From: Membranipora membranacea
Taxonomy: Eukaryota; Bryozoa; Gymnolaemata; Cheilostomatida; Membraniporidae
Direction of reading: 5' to 3'
Assembly: GCA_914767715.1 (NCBI GenBank)
Contig: OU612065.1
Location: forward strand, 5,208,001-5,272,000
Length of the DNA stretch: 64,000 bases
Under the pieces are notes generated by a model, which saw only the letters and a list, made by a program, of their open reading frames with translations, was not told the origin of the DNA and did not search any database. Every line of letters begins with the position of its first letter. Positions within the stretch are counted from its first letter, which is position 1. The translations under genes were made by a program, and so were the position numbers. Shown here piece after piece: positions 45,754-57,500 of the stretch.

Positions 45754-47921
45754 CACTTTCTCACAACTGCATAAATAAAAATGCGCCCATTGAAATTCAC
45801 AGTTATTTCAGGACAATTCTTACATATATTTTAGAGACTAATAATGAAGCATGTAGGAGAATCTTCACAAATTGTGACCAACTCCATGTTTACAATTATA
45901 AGACTCATCCACCGCATTTGATACAATCATTGGCACTCAAATAAGCTCAGAAGGGCCACATTAGTTTTCACAAGTAGTTTTTTTACTAAATGACACGCAC
46001 ACTCTGAAGGAAGCTTTCTTAACCATCACAAAATATCATTCACTGTCAGAGCTGGCCCTTGTAGCATTATTGCAGACTCGGGTCCCTGTCCAACGCAGCC
46101 ATTCCCTTTGAGAAGTCAATCGGTGTTATTTAATATTACACGAACCAGCATACTAGGCGTCTTGCAGTAGGGTCTTTTAATTTGAATGAGTGATGATTTT
46201 CAAAGCTAATTATCACTATCACTTCCCTCAAAACTATCGTTCATTCGGTCTTTCAATTAGACGAATTCGTTCCAAAATCATTTACTCAGAATGTACATAG
46301 CTCCATCAATGTGTGAGCGATTTGTGAGTGAGTCCCTAGCCGGTCTCATCACATTGCAATTGTGGCCATTTTAATTGAAAGATCTCCCAGAGTGTCTGAA
46401 CAGTAGTATGCAAGTAAAACGTTTGAGGAACAAACTATTTGACCTGGCTTTGGCATAAACTTGACCACACACAAAGCAAGGAGTTAACTCCTCCTAACTA
46501 TTTGCACACAGCAAGTCAGATCATGTCATTGTCAGAGTCATCTGAGTCAACACAATGAATAAAATTATTGGGTAGCGAGCTTTTACCTGTGAGTAAGCCA
46601 TGGGACTTGCAAGCCTATATTTTTGTCCATGTTTAGCATCAACCACCCAAAACCAATGTCTGGTTGAAACTGGACTAGGCAAAACCAGACAACAAGGCTT
46701 GCAAGGATCCCAGGAGCCAGTGGGGCTTAGAGTGACTTGATCTTGAGCGACCACTATTTTTTCTGTTCTGACAACAAAGGAAATAGTATAGCCATGGAAA
46801 GGAGTCATGATCCTTGGTTTTATCTTAGATAATGATATTCTAGGACCATAGGCATCAGGGACTGGTTTCAATTAGAGATTTAGCCGTGTTTTCACGGCTA
46901 AAGGCCTGCTGAAGCTCAGCCACTCACCAAATCGGGTTTCAATTATGATAAATTTAACACACTCTTAGCTGATGCTTAGCCGAATCTTGGTTGTTCTGTT
47001 TCATCCGGCTATCACTCAGCCAACATGCTATTACATAATTAGTATATCCTAATTGATTGAATATTATAAATTACGACTCATCAAAGCAAAATGTAATTAG
47101 TCTGCAATGACAATTGACATAAAAAATCATAAACTATGTCGTGTTTTGTGATAATGTGAGATTTCCCCAAAATGAATATCAATCTACTGAGTAATAGCTG
47201 AGTGGTAGCAGGGCCTAATTGAAACATGATTCAGTAGCTGCTAAGATCTGGCTAAAGCTCAACTAAAGCTCAGCTAAAGCTCAGCTAAATACAATTTAGC
47301 CGAATCCTAATTGAAACCAGCCCCTGGAGTTACAAGCATGCTTAATTTGCCTATGTCCAGTATCAACCACCCCCCCACCCCAACATGCCCATAGGCATCT
47401 GGAGTTACAAGCATGTAAGATGTTGCCAATGTCCAGGATCAACCCCAACCCCTCGTTGGGGGGGGGGGGGGGCTGATACAAAAATTTATGCAGTTCTGAA
47501 TGGGCACTAAAAACGGGTGTTGTAAGACATGTTGTAGGACAGGTCTTACAGCACTCAAGGCCTCTACAGCATCGTTATTAGATACAATACAGCATTGTTA
47601 CACAGCCTATATCATTAAAAATCCCTTGTTCTTGAGTGCTGTAACATTACAAAAATTTATGCAGTTCTAGTCGTTGGCGATGGGTGTTGTATGAATGGCA
47701 GCATTGTTGTTAAATACAGTACAGCATTCTTGTTAAATACAATACAGCATTGTTATACAGCCAATATCGCTAGAAATCCTCTGTTGGATCAGCCTAAGTA
47801 CCTAAAATATGCCTTAGCATGCAACATGGGCTGCACCAACAAACCAAACAAAACAAGTACCTAAACTTTGTCTTACATCGTAACATGGGCTGCACCAACA
47901 AACCCACTACTGTAATTTTTT
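45754..47921. other. Upstream flank of NEK8 copy 1; foldback remnants, no gene
   Basis: Contains the promoter side of NEK8 copy 1. At 46590-46750 and 47325-47480 lie fragments with GACTTGCAAGC/ATCAACCACCC motifs, related to repeats at 49230, 60300 and 62337. A run of 14 G lies near 47459-47472. The frame at 46521-46871 lies over these repeats and is not called. Confidence 0.5.
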
Positions 47922-48845
47922 TAGGGCTGCACATTATTCGCGTTATTTACCGCGATTAACGCGATCACTGTGTTCTAAAGATTAACGCGATTATGGCATT
48001 TTAGTTGTGGGTTTCCAAGATCAAACAGTTCCCAGTATAATAGCCTATTCAATGTGCTGTTAGGCATTGTTGCGGTTAAAGCCAACCTCACAGCCACAAT
48101 GGATGCATCTTACACATTACACTAGTTTACCAGTTCATTGTCTGACGTTTGTTTACTTAACTGCATTTTATCAAGTGAATTTTGAGAAACAGGCCCACTC
48201 AGTACAATGAACTACTGGATAAGTTACAGAAGTCTTCTTTGTTGACACCCATATTATTATAATTCGCGTTGATATGCTTTTAAATTGACATGTTTTACGA
48301 GTGGAGAGATTTCAGCCAATCAAATCCAGGGATCTAATGTGAGAAAGAAGAACAAAAAATAGTAGGAGGTGCATATCTCTATTGATAGGGAAGAAAACTG
48401 CTTATTATGAGAAAACAATCTGCCAAGTTTTCAACCGTCTTTTACATGTACATGTCTTTTACAACGCTAACATGCCGATATGCCTTGCTTCTTAGTTGTG
48501 ACTATTGAGTGCTATCTCCTATAGCAGGCTTCACTAAAGTAATGGACAATGGTAAAGTTGATTGCAACCATAGCTAGAGAAATGGAAAGAAATGTCAGTA
48601 GTATGTGAATGTACATGTTCTGTGTTTTATTTTGTAATATGAAGTTTACATGTTTTTAAACAACATACATGTAGTACAATGTAAATGAATAAAGATACCA
48701 AATTAATAATAACAAAATAACAGCTTATGATCCACTTAAACCCTAGCGTATTATACGAGTTGACAGTCCCATACCCAAGATTAACTGACAAGATTAATCG
48801 AAGATTAACTGGAGAACTTGAAAAGATTAAAAAATTGCAGCCCTA
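47922..48845. mobile_element. Non-autonomous hAT transposon
   Basis: 924 bp with terminal inverted repeats TAGGGCTGCA...TGCAGCCCTA, flanked on both sides by the identical 8-bp target duplication AATTTTTT (47914-47921 and 48846-48853). An 8-bp duplication and a GGGCTGCA-type end are hallmarks of the hAT superfamily. The subterminal left end has ATTAACGCGAT repeats and the right end GATTAATCGAAGATTAA. No transposase frame is present, so it needed one in trans. Confidence 0.9.
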
Positions 48846-49226
48846 AATTTTTTCATAAAACTGGCTATTGCCCATACAGAACTGGACCTTTTCTGGGGGG
48901 GTGGTTAATACTGGACATGGGCAAATTATACTCCAAATGCCTATGGTCCCACAGGCCTTCTGGGCATTTGACATTGGACTCCTTGCACCAACTACTGAAG
49001 GCCTGTGCCCTATCCATTCCCTTGGTTCTGAATATATAATTAATTAATATTGATTATAAACTTTTAGAAACCCTCAATAAATAAATAAATAATACAGATA
49101 GACCTGGATAGCTGTTATGTTAAACTTGGTATTAACATCATCTCATAGGCTATGCCATATTTCTCAAGTTTGCACATAATATTAGGCGATATGACAGTTT
49201 CATGCTTGTGATGGCTAATATCATTC

Positions 49227-49352
49227 ATTGGCCCCTGGGACTTACTTACATGTCTTTCCTTTGCCAATGTCCACTATCAACCACCCAGTGTTTTTTGGGT
49301 GGTTGATAGTGGACATTGGCAAAGTAAAGACATGTAAGTCCCAGGGGCCCAT
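49227..49352. mobile_element. Foldback element
   Basis: TTGCCAATGTCCACTATCAACCACCC returns as GGGTGGTTGATAGTGGACATTGGCAA, and the outer ends GGCCCCTGGGACTTAC and GTAAGTCCCAGGGGCC also pair. The arms are about 55-60 nt around a short loop. The flanks TGATGGCTAATAT and ATGGCTAATATAGGG are joined without it at 62637 in duplication unit 2 (GTGATGGCTAATATAGGG), which is the empty site. Confidence 0.8.
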
Positions 49353-49778
49353 GGCTAATATAGGGAAATTGTTATGTCTTAGTATGTGTACGTGATATAT
49401 TGTTACTGCATCTTGGAGAGACTGTTTTAATTAATTATTCATGATTTTGACAGGAACAAACATGACAATGTTATAGCTGTGCTATAAGATATTTCGAAAT
49501 AATATGATATATGCTAATGGTTGGTTGTCCTCTCCTGACATCATCAAAATGGAATGTCAGTGTGTTGCTCGGTCCGGGGCATAGCATTGTGAAGCCCAGT
49601 CCGTCCATTCACCGCCCTAGTGTGGCATTTGAAAAAGACTACAGATACTGTTCAAGATATTTTTCATTTGATCGATTCATACAATTGGGTATCCAATTTG
49701 AGCCATTAGATTGGCTAGCCATTGGCATGTCTCCGAAGAGGGAGTTCATTGTTGAGATAACCAGCCTGTTTGTTTCAG

Positions 49779-49805
49779 CAAGGAGTAACAGGGTGTTACT
49801 CCTTG
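49779..49805. repeat. Short hairpin, CAAGGAGT family
   Basis: CAAGGAGTAACA and TGTTACTCCTTG separated by three bases. Same core as the hairpins near 17259, 28281 and 28525. Confidence 0.65.
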
Positions 49806-49821
49806 GTTTCAGGGTATATAC

Positions 49822-50208
49822 TGCATACATGACAAGTTGGTAGACCCAAAAATCAGGAGGTCTCCGCGGACAAACTTCCAACCCAGAATACCACTCTGCG
49901 TCCCGCAGTGCTGGTGAAATTCAGCCCTCGTTTTTCGTATTTCTAAGCCAAAACTTGAGCTTACATAATATTAATTTCGTCATTGTACCTGATTTTACAT
50001 ACAAGCAGTAATGGTAATAAGCAATTACATAGGTGTATGCACTGTTGAGGTAGGAAAATATAGTTTCCATTGCAAAAAGCAGCTTAATAAATGTTCTTGG
50101 TAAAGGAAGCTGAAAAAAGGGAGGAAAAAGGGAGATAGGGAGGGGATGGAAAAAGACCCTAAAAACTGGGAGCCTCCCTATAAAAAAGGGAGACTTGTCA
50201 GGTATGAT
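49822..50208. mobile_element. MITE-like dispersed repeat, copy 2
   Basis: Same orientation and order of blocks as 652-1078: it starts CATACATGACAAGTTGGTAG and ends GGGAGACTTGTCAGGTATGA. It is absent from the equivalent part of duplication unit 2 (around 63255-63310), so it arrived in unit 1 afterwards or was lost from unit 2. Confidence 0.75.
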
Positions 50209-50610
50209 ATACTGACTGACCAAAGAGTTTTTTGCGACTTGCTTTCTTATAATAACGCAGAAGAGTGAATTACTTGTATTTGTTAAATTTCAAAACTGGA
50301 TGGTGGTGATGCGATGATGTCCCGTTTTCATCTTCGTGAAAGGGATCTTATCCAAACATAAGCTGCAAACTTACAGAAAGCCCCATTGGCATTTTGGTTT
50401 TTGTTTTGGACAATCCTGCGATAAAAGCGGTAGAAAATATTTAATTAGGTAAACCTTAAAGCTATCCATACAAAACCTCTTAAAAAATCATCATTTTTTA
50501 AAAAAAAATGTAAACATTACATTCCCAGATTCCAGCTTAGCATCAGCTCATTGTAACCCCAAAACTATCCTCTCCGACCAGTTACTGTGTTTCACCAGGA
50601 GAAAAGAAAC

Positions 50611-51521
50611 AATAGCTTATAGTACCAGTAAACCAATATCTTATAATACCAGTAAACCAATAGCTTATAATACCAGTAAAACAATGAGTAAACCAATGAG
50701 TTCATTGAGTAAATGAAAGAATAATAACAATTCAGCTGTAACTGATTAATGAGGGAGCTCTTTTTTAGGCTTCTCCAGTGGTTTTTTTTGTTATGTTATA
50801 TTTCCTGAACAAACTCGATTCCAAGAAAAGATGGAACAGACATATTGAGCACTTATAATTTCGATATCATTCCTGTTGATGTATTCGTTCTAAATAATTG
50901 AAACATAATTTTTGATGAAGGTGTATTTCACTAGGACTAGGTAATTGTTTGTGAAACTCTTCTTTTCAAGTTAGGAAAGTTAGGAAGTTGGGAAACAATC
51001 CATCAAAAATTGTGAGTTCTTTCAAGATTTTTAATTATGATGTTTCATTGTTAGTTCATGTGCATTGCTTATTTTTTAATTCAATTCATTACTACCAATG
51101 AAACTATTACAAATTTTATTAATTTACGCAGATCTTTGTATAACCCTATACATAATTTTTCTATATATATATATTAAAGGTTTAATGTATTCTTTAAATT
51201 TTTAGGGTATAAAAAAGGACGCATTTATAAAAATTCAGCACAATAGTGCTTGTCATAAAGTAAGTAAATATAAAAATAAACCTGTTCTCAAATGTAAGCA
51301 GATGTATGACACCCTGTAAATGCATGTAAAGAGAGAAATATCAGATCAGTAACAAAATGCAGGGTAAATTCCAGTAAGCACCATAATTAGTGAGTATACC
51401 TGTGAACAACAAGGCTACACCGCAGGCAATAACCAGGATGACAGTAAGAAATATAAGAATATTATGGCCTTTTATGAGACTAGAAGGATATTGCCTTTGA
51501 AGTCGAATGCAGCAGTGCTGA
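50611..51521. other. Junction between duplication units; 3' flank of NEK8 copy 2
   Basis: About 440 bp of unit-specific sequence followed by the start of unit 2 near 51050. It includes about three copies of a 24-25 bp repeat (TATAATACCAGTAAACCAATA, 50618-50690). A minus-strand 69-codon frame at 51341-51550 lies on the 3' side of the NEK8 stop and is not called. Confidence 0.5.
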
Positions 51522-54500
51522 TCATCTTTCATCGTGTGGCAGATTACCAAATGCTAACAAAGTGCCACCATTTGATGCAGCAGCTGATATTAATGCTAGT
51601 GAGCTTACTTTAACGTCTATCTTAAACGGAGAAGGAGCGTCCTGATCACCGTTACCGAGTCTGCCTCGTGATCTGTTACCCCATGTGTACACCTCATTAC
51701 CTTAAATCACACAACACAGTCTATGCAGTAGGACAGACGGTTTTTCAATTTGAGAACAATATCCCTCAAATATACATTGCTGATTGATTGTGTTGGCCCT
51801 AAAGTTTAAAGGTGAGGTGGTCTGTCCTGCGAAAACTGTAATTATCAATAAAATACCACTCAAAATGAAGCTCTCAGTCTCTGATATCATTTGGTCAATC
51901 TGGTTGGGGTTTATGCACATACAGTGTAAGCTGGTTAATTCGAATCCTGATAATTCGAAATTCCTGTTAAGTCAAACACCTGAGTGAGGTCCCAGCTCAG
52001 CCAATGGTTTCTAGACCCATTTAATTCGAAATTGTAACTAATTCGAACTTGTCTTCCCCTACCAAGGAAGAATTTAAATCCATATTCAGAGCTGGCTCAT
52101 GATTCGAAGTTGTCTTTTCTAATCAAGGGAGAATGTAACTCCTTGTTGAGATTTTCGTTTTTGACAATTCAGAGGGAGTGATCAATGTCTGGATTTGACA
52201 CTGTTAAACAAAGCTGCCAAACTCGAAAATCCAATTCAGTGGTTACTACTACTGTTCACTAGTCATCAGTGTTATCACCTGTATTGCACAATACAACAAA
52301 TAAAAAGTTGCTGTTTGTCAACTCTCTTAAATACGCCCCACATCTGTTGAAAATCTCTGAGTGCTAGCATTATTGTAATTAGATATTAGAACAACTTATA
52401 ATTAGAACAAATTTCTCGGTTCCCATGGAGTTTGAATTAAGTGACTTACACTGTAACTTGAATAATATTTGCAAAGGGTAGAGTACCCATACAAACACCA
52501 ACATGATATTGAAGCCGAATTTTTGAATCTCAATATTTATTTTGCAAATTTCTTTCTTTTAACTTTTAACTCTAATTTAACTTGAATACACAACATCTGA
52601 CACTTTTCTGTGCCCTGTCAAATAATTCAATATTCTTGGAGTCCCTGTTCAACAAACCAAGCCATTGGTCCATATTCTGATAGTAAATTAAGCATTGTTC
52701 ATCTATATGAGTAGATGGACTATTGAACTTCTGTAGGTTTGATGTAAGTTGAAAAGCTACAGCAACTATTTTAATTGTTTACAAATCACATGTAAAATTT
52801 GGTTGATTTCATTTTCATAATTGTGGCTAGAGGATTTCAAAGACAGACACTTACCAGCTGTGACGGCCACTGAAAAGGTATCACCACAGGAGATATTCAC
52901 CACCTCCGACAGGCATTCTATCTCACAAACCTGCCTCGTTGAGTGAGTTGAGCCAATACCAAGCTGTCCAAAGTTGTTACTGCCAAATGTGAACACGCTG
53001 TTTGAGGCTGAAAATGCAGAAAAACATTAAACCACTAATTTGTGGTGCACCAGCATCCCAGCAAATACTCATGACCCCACCATATGCTTTTTACGAGCTG
53101 GTTAGATCAAACATGAATGTCTTTACTAAAATATGTTAAGAGCGACAGCTAGAATTCTTGTGTAACATTCAGGGACAAAACTTTACACGAATTAGACTAG
53201 TCTTACCTGTAAGGACGGCACTGTGAAGGGTACCCAGGGAGAACTGAGTAATACCGTTCTCACACAGCTTTGGATGAGTTATCTCTGTGAATGTGTATAC
53301 CGTCTCGTTTATCTCATTCTCTACCGAGTCCAGGCCTAGTTTATTGTCTCTACAATATACACTGAGGAAATTAGCTGTGATCAGCTCACTTTTCTGAGAG
53401 CCGATGAGCACACTCATACCATAGTAGATAGTCGGTATTTCGAAGAACCAAATAAAGAAATAATTTGGGAGGACAATCAGACAGACGTACCTGTTACTGC
53501 CCGTACAAAATGTTCTCCCCTCTTGTGTGAGCACCACTGATGAGTTGAAGCCACATATCACGCTAACGGGAGTTACCTGCTCAGGTAATGTAGATACTTG
53601 TTGTGGTTTGTTATAACTAGTCGACTGTTCTATTCCCAGTCCTAACCGACCTATTGTAAGTGTATAAATAAATATACATGAATGACCACAATGGAATATA
53701 CAGCTAAAATAACTCTTGTGGTATTGCAGCACGTACATCAAAAGAATACTCAAGTTTTATAAAGCAAGTAATGCTTTTGCTTACCATTTATCAAGGCAGG
53801 AACACAAAATAATTTATTGGTTACCAGTCTGTTTATTCGGTTGACAGGCTCAAGAAATATTGATGATTACAGTATGAGCAATGACCATCTTACCTGAGTC
53901 CGTTTTGCCCCATGCAAAGACCTCATTGTCATTTGTGACAGCCATGATATGATTTGGTCCACAAGAAACTTGTATAACTTCATAACCTAGCAACGCCTCT
54001 ACTATCTTAGGCTACAACACAAACCGTATTTAATTAATTTATCATTATTCGACGTGACTTTCAGTACATCTCATCAAATGGTCAAGGAAGTCATCTACAA
54101 ACTAACACAGCCTGAATTGAATGTGTGGCCAAACAGGGTCAACGGGCAATCTGGTGCCATAGAAGAAAAAACAAAAAATTTTATAAGTACATAACACTCT
54201 ACTACACACATGCTTCTCTCCATGGTTTTTCATTCATAACTTCTGGGCTAATTGGTCAATGACCTTCTTACTTTCACATTATATCCATCAATGTCTCAAA
54301 TTACATATTGTAACGTTTTGAGGATGGGTGCGCATAACTTCCTGAGATATAGCCAGATAAAAAAGCTCCTGTCGGTTTTGTTTGTTTGTTTGTTTTGATG
54401 GCTCCCTGCAGGTCACATGACTTGTCACAACGCAACGCAACGTTATTTCAGTCTCATGAAAGTATGGGCTGTTGTGATAATAGCTTTCATGATAGCGATA

Positions 54501-57500
54501 AAGATAGCGTAGGAAATTAATCTTGAGCTATTCTACAAAATTCATGAATTTCCATGCGCAACATCAATCTGTGTAGCACTAGTTATAGTTCATCTACGAG
54601 GTTCCAGTACAAATTATATGAAAGAAACATTACTAACCTGCAAAACTTCTTGAGTGTCACCATGACCAAGACATCCATTACCATCTGTACCAAAAGTCAT
54701 CAGAATTCCTCTATCTAAGAATAGTTTATCAAGTCTTGTATGTGGACACAAATTTTGGTCTTACTCAAGGAAGTGATTGATCATGAATCCTGCAATAATA
54801 ATGGAATTTTGTCATCAAGCGGGCTTCCTTTCATTTTGCCAATTCCATAATACCATCCTTGTTCACAGCTTGAGTACAATTCAAACAGAAATGTATTTTT
54901 CTTTCAGAAATGACTTGGAATCTCATGGAGCTAAATCTACAAACACTATTTATATTTTATTCTGATAAAGCATTTGTGACTGGAACAAATTCAAGAATTT
55001 ATTATACCTGCATCCAGATTTGCTTTCCCAGCTGACCGGTAGAGGGGGAGCAAATCCAAATACGGGCAATAAATCAAATCAGTCTTGTTCAGTATAATAG
55101 AAGCACAATGTCTAAACTGAGTTGATAAAATTTTGCCTTTTTTAAATAAGGGATTCAAAATTTTATTCCTTTCAATTCATCAGCTCAATTATTCTTCTTC
55201 TTTTTCGGCGCATTGTGGAAATAAGTTTTCGGAACGATAAGGATGACAATAAAATTTTAAAAAAAAGAAATCAAAAAGACATGGGAGCAGTATGATGTCA
55301 ATCAATTATTTAAAGTTCAGTTGTATGATGTTAAAAAATATTCACAGCAGTATTGAAACACAGTGATATACGTTTTTTTCCTTGTTCTTGCTAGGCCATT
55401 CATTCACCCTCCATGACATTCACACTGAAAACTGTGATATGCTGATGATGTGGCTATAGTAGGACTTACGATTTTTAGATCTGACCATTCCTTTTATTAA
55501 GATGCCATCGAACCTTATTAAGGACAATGTCAATTTTATTTTACCCTTTCATGCTAAGTAAACGCAAGTGATGGTACTGAGTTTTATTATATCCTATGGA
55601 AAGTGTTGCTAGTTTTAAATATCTTGGTACAAGTTTTTAGCAATGCCATGCCAATTTCAATGTATAATACTATTAGATTCTAAATTTAAAGAATTTCAAG
55701 CCTTCTAGTTGCCAGAAGCAATATTTTACTCAAACACCAATAGTTCACATTTTACTGTATAACATAGAATAATGGTTTTACTCATGTACCAAGGCGGAGA
55801 GGCAATAGCTATGCCCTTTTAAATAGAAATTGTTATGTTTTGGATATCGTGCATCAGGTTAATTTTAGGATTGGGCAGACTGCTTTTAATTTTATAAAAT
55901 GTGACATATTTTAAAAAGTATGCCCAAGACCAGGAGACAGAGACTTTTGAACAGTTTTATTCCTACTAGTATCCAGGATTTGAGTGGCGATACCCTAAAT
56001 GTAAGCTTGCTCATGACTACTGTGACTTGTCTATGACAAAGATCACAATTAACGCGATCTCATCTTATCTGCTTATCTCAATGCCCAGTTGTGTGCTTAC
56101 CAGTGACGCAGGCGATGAACAGATCTCCACATGAAACATGAGTAATAGTTACAGCAGATTGGCCTTCATGAGATTTAGGTATGTATGGGTATTCTGTCTC
56201 CATACCATAAGGGGGAGGCTGTAACAACAAAATGTATCTGGTTTTACAGAAAAACATGTTAATACTCAACCTCATCTGATCTACTTAGAGCCATGTATAT
56301 ATATATGTCAATATGTCCATGTTTACTGTAACTGTTGTATCATTTATACACTTCCAAGGAATGAGAGAACGGTGCATGCTACGATATTTCTCTTTTTCTT
56401 ATTGCAAGGCAGTAAGCACTCTCAAATATGGTCAGTAGGTAGACTAAATCTTTTTCAGATGGCTTCCTAGTCTTCCTAGTGTTCGGAAACCTTCTACTCT
56501 TATAACTACGATCGACAATAGACAAGTCAGTAGAATAAAGTAGTTAAATTGGATTACCTCCCATGTAAACATTACACCTCTCGAAGTAACAGCAGCTTTG
56601 TGATTCCTGCTACACGATACTTCTACTATCTCTGAATCTGACGATGGTAAAGGTAATATAAGGGGTCTGGACAGACCGTTCCCCCAACACCATACACGAC
56701 TCTGAGGCTTCAGCTGCATCGTAGGTGACTCTGTGTCTGACTTCAAACCTAAAACACAAAATACACAATTGTCTGGAATAGTTCATTAAAATTTGTATAA
56801 GATATATGATTGGTATAACCGAGAGGAGTAAATATTGGCTAGAGTTTAGTTTAGAGTTTTGGGAGCTTATATATGTAAGGGGGTGAGTTAATGTTAGCGG
56901 GCAATAAATTTCACTACTTCAAGCATGTATGAAAAGGTGAACTTTTCCCCCAGCGAATACTCTTATAGAGTATAATATAATATGGAATATGAATAACCAA
57001 TTGATCAGTATAGAAGTGATATTTGCTATTCTAGGGCAGTGGTGACTTTGTGATACTTACTTATTTTAGATGCTACTTTGGCACTTCTCTGTTGAGGTGT
57101 CATCAAGCCTGAACGACTGCAATATTTCATCAAAATACATTAATTAACTATGCCATTACTGACAACAGCAGTTTGTGGGTGATTTATCCAACGCTCAACT
57201 ATTTCATAGCAGGAAGAATAGCTTATTACACTACGATCATCACAAACATTGGATGTGCTTAAACCAAGATCCTGTACCTTTTACACTGAAGACTACCGAT
57301 GTCCAGCAGACTGAGTGTCGTGTTGATAACAATAGGCTTCGCCATAATCTGGTTGGCATTGGGTCTCATGTCCGGGTCTAGCTGCAGCAAAGTCAATATC
57401 AGATCCTTAAGTTCTTTACTGTAGTGCTCCACAGGAGGGGCAAATGTACCTCTCATTATCTTCATGATCAAAGCAGGAAGGGACTATAAAGAAGGAAAGC

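Larger units (their letters stand above)
39010..50610. repeat. Tandem segmental duplication, unit 1
   Basis: Homology to 51050-63850 begins near the TTAATTCATTACTAC/GCAGATCTTTGT landmarks (about 39050-39110 and 51080-51140). It runs through a whole NEK8 gene and continues through shared intergenic blocks: CTATAAGATATTTCGAAATAAT at 49481 versus 62788, AGTGAATTACTTGTATTTG at 50265 versus 63323, CATTCCCAGATTCCAGCTTA at 50521 versus 63775. Transposons inserted afterwards break the alignment. Confidence 0.85.

Noticed and set aside
46521-46871. 116-codon minus-strand frame
   Set aside because: Lies over foldback repeat fragments that recur at 62337-62470; not a conserved protein.
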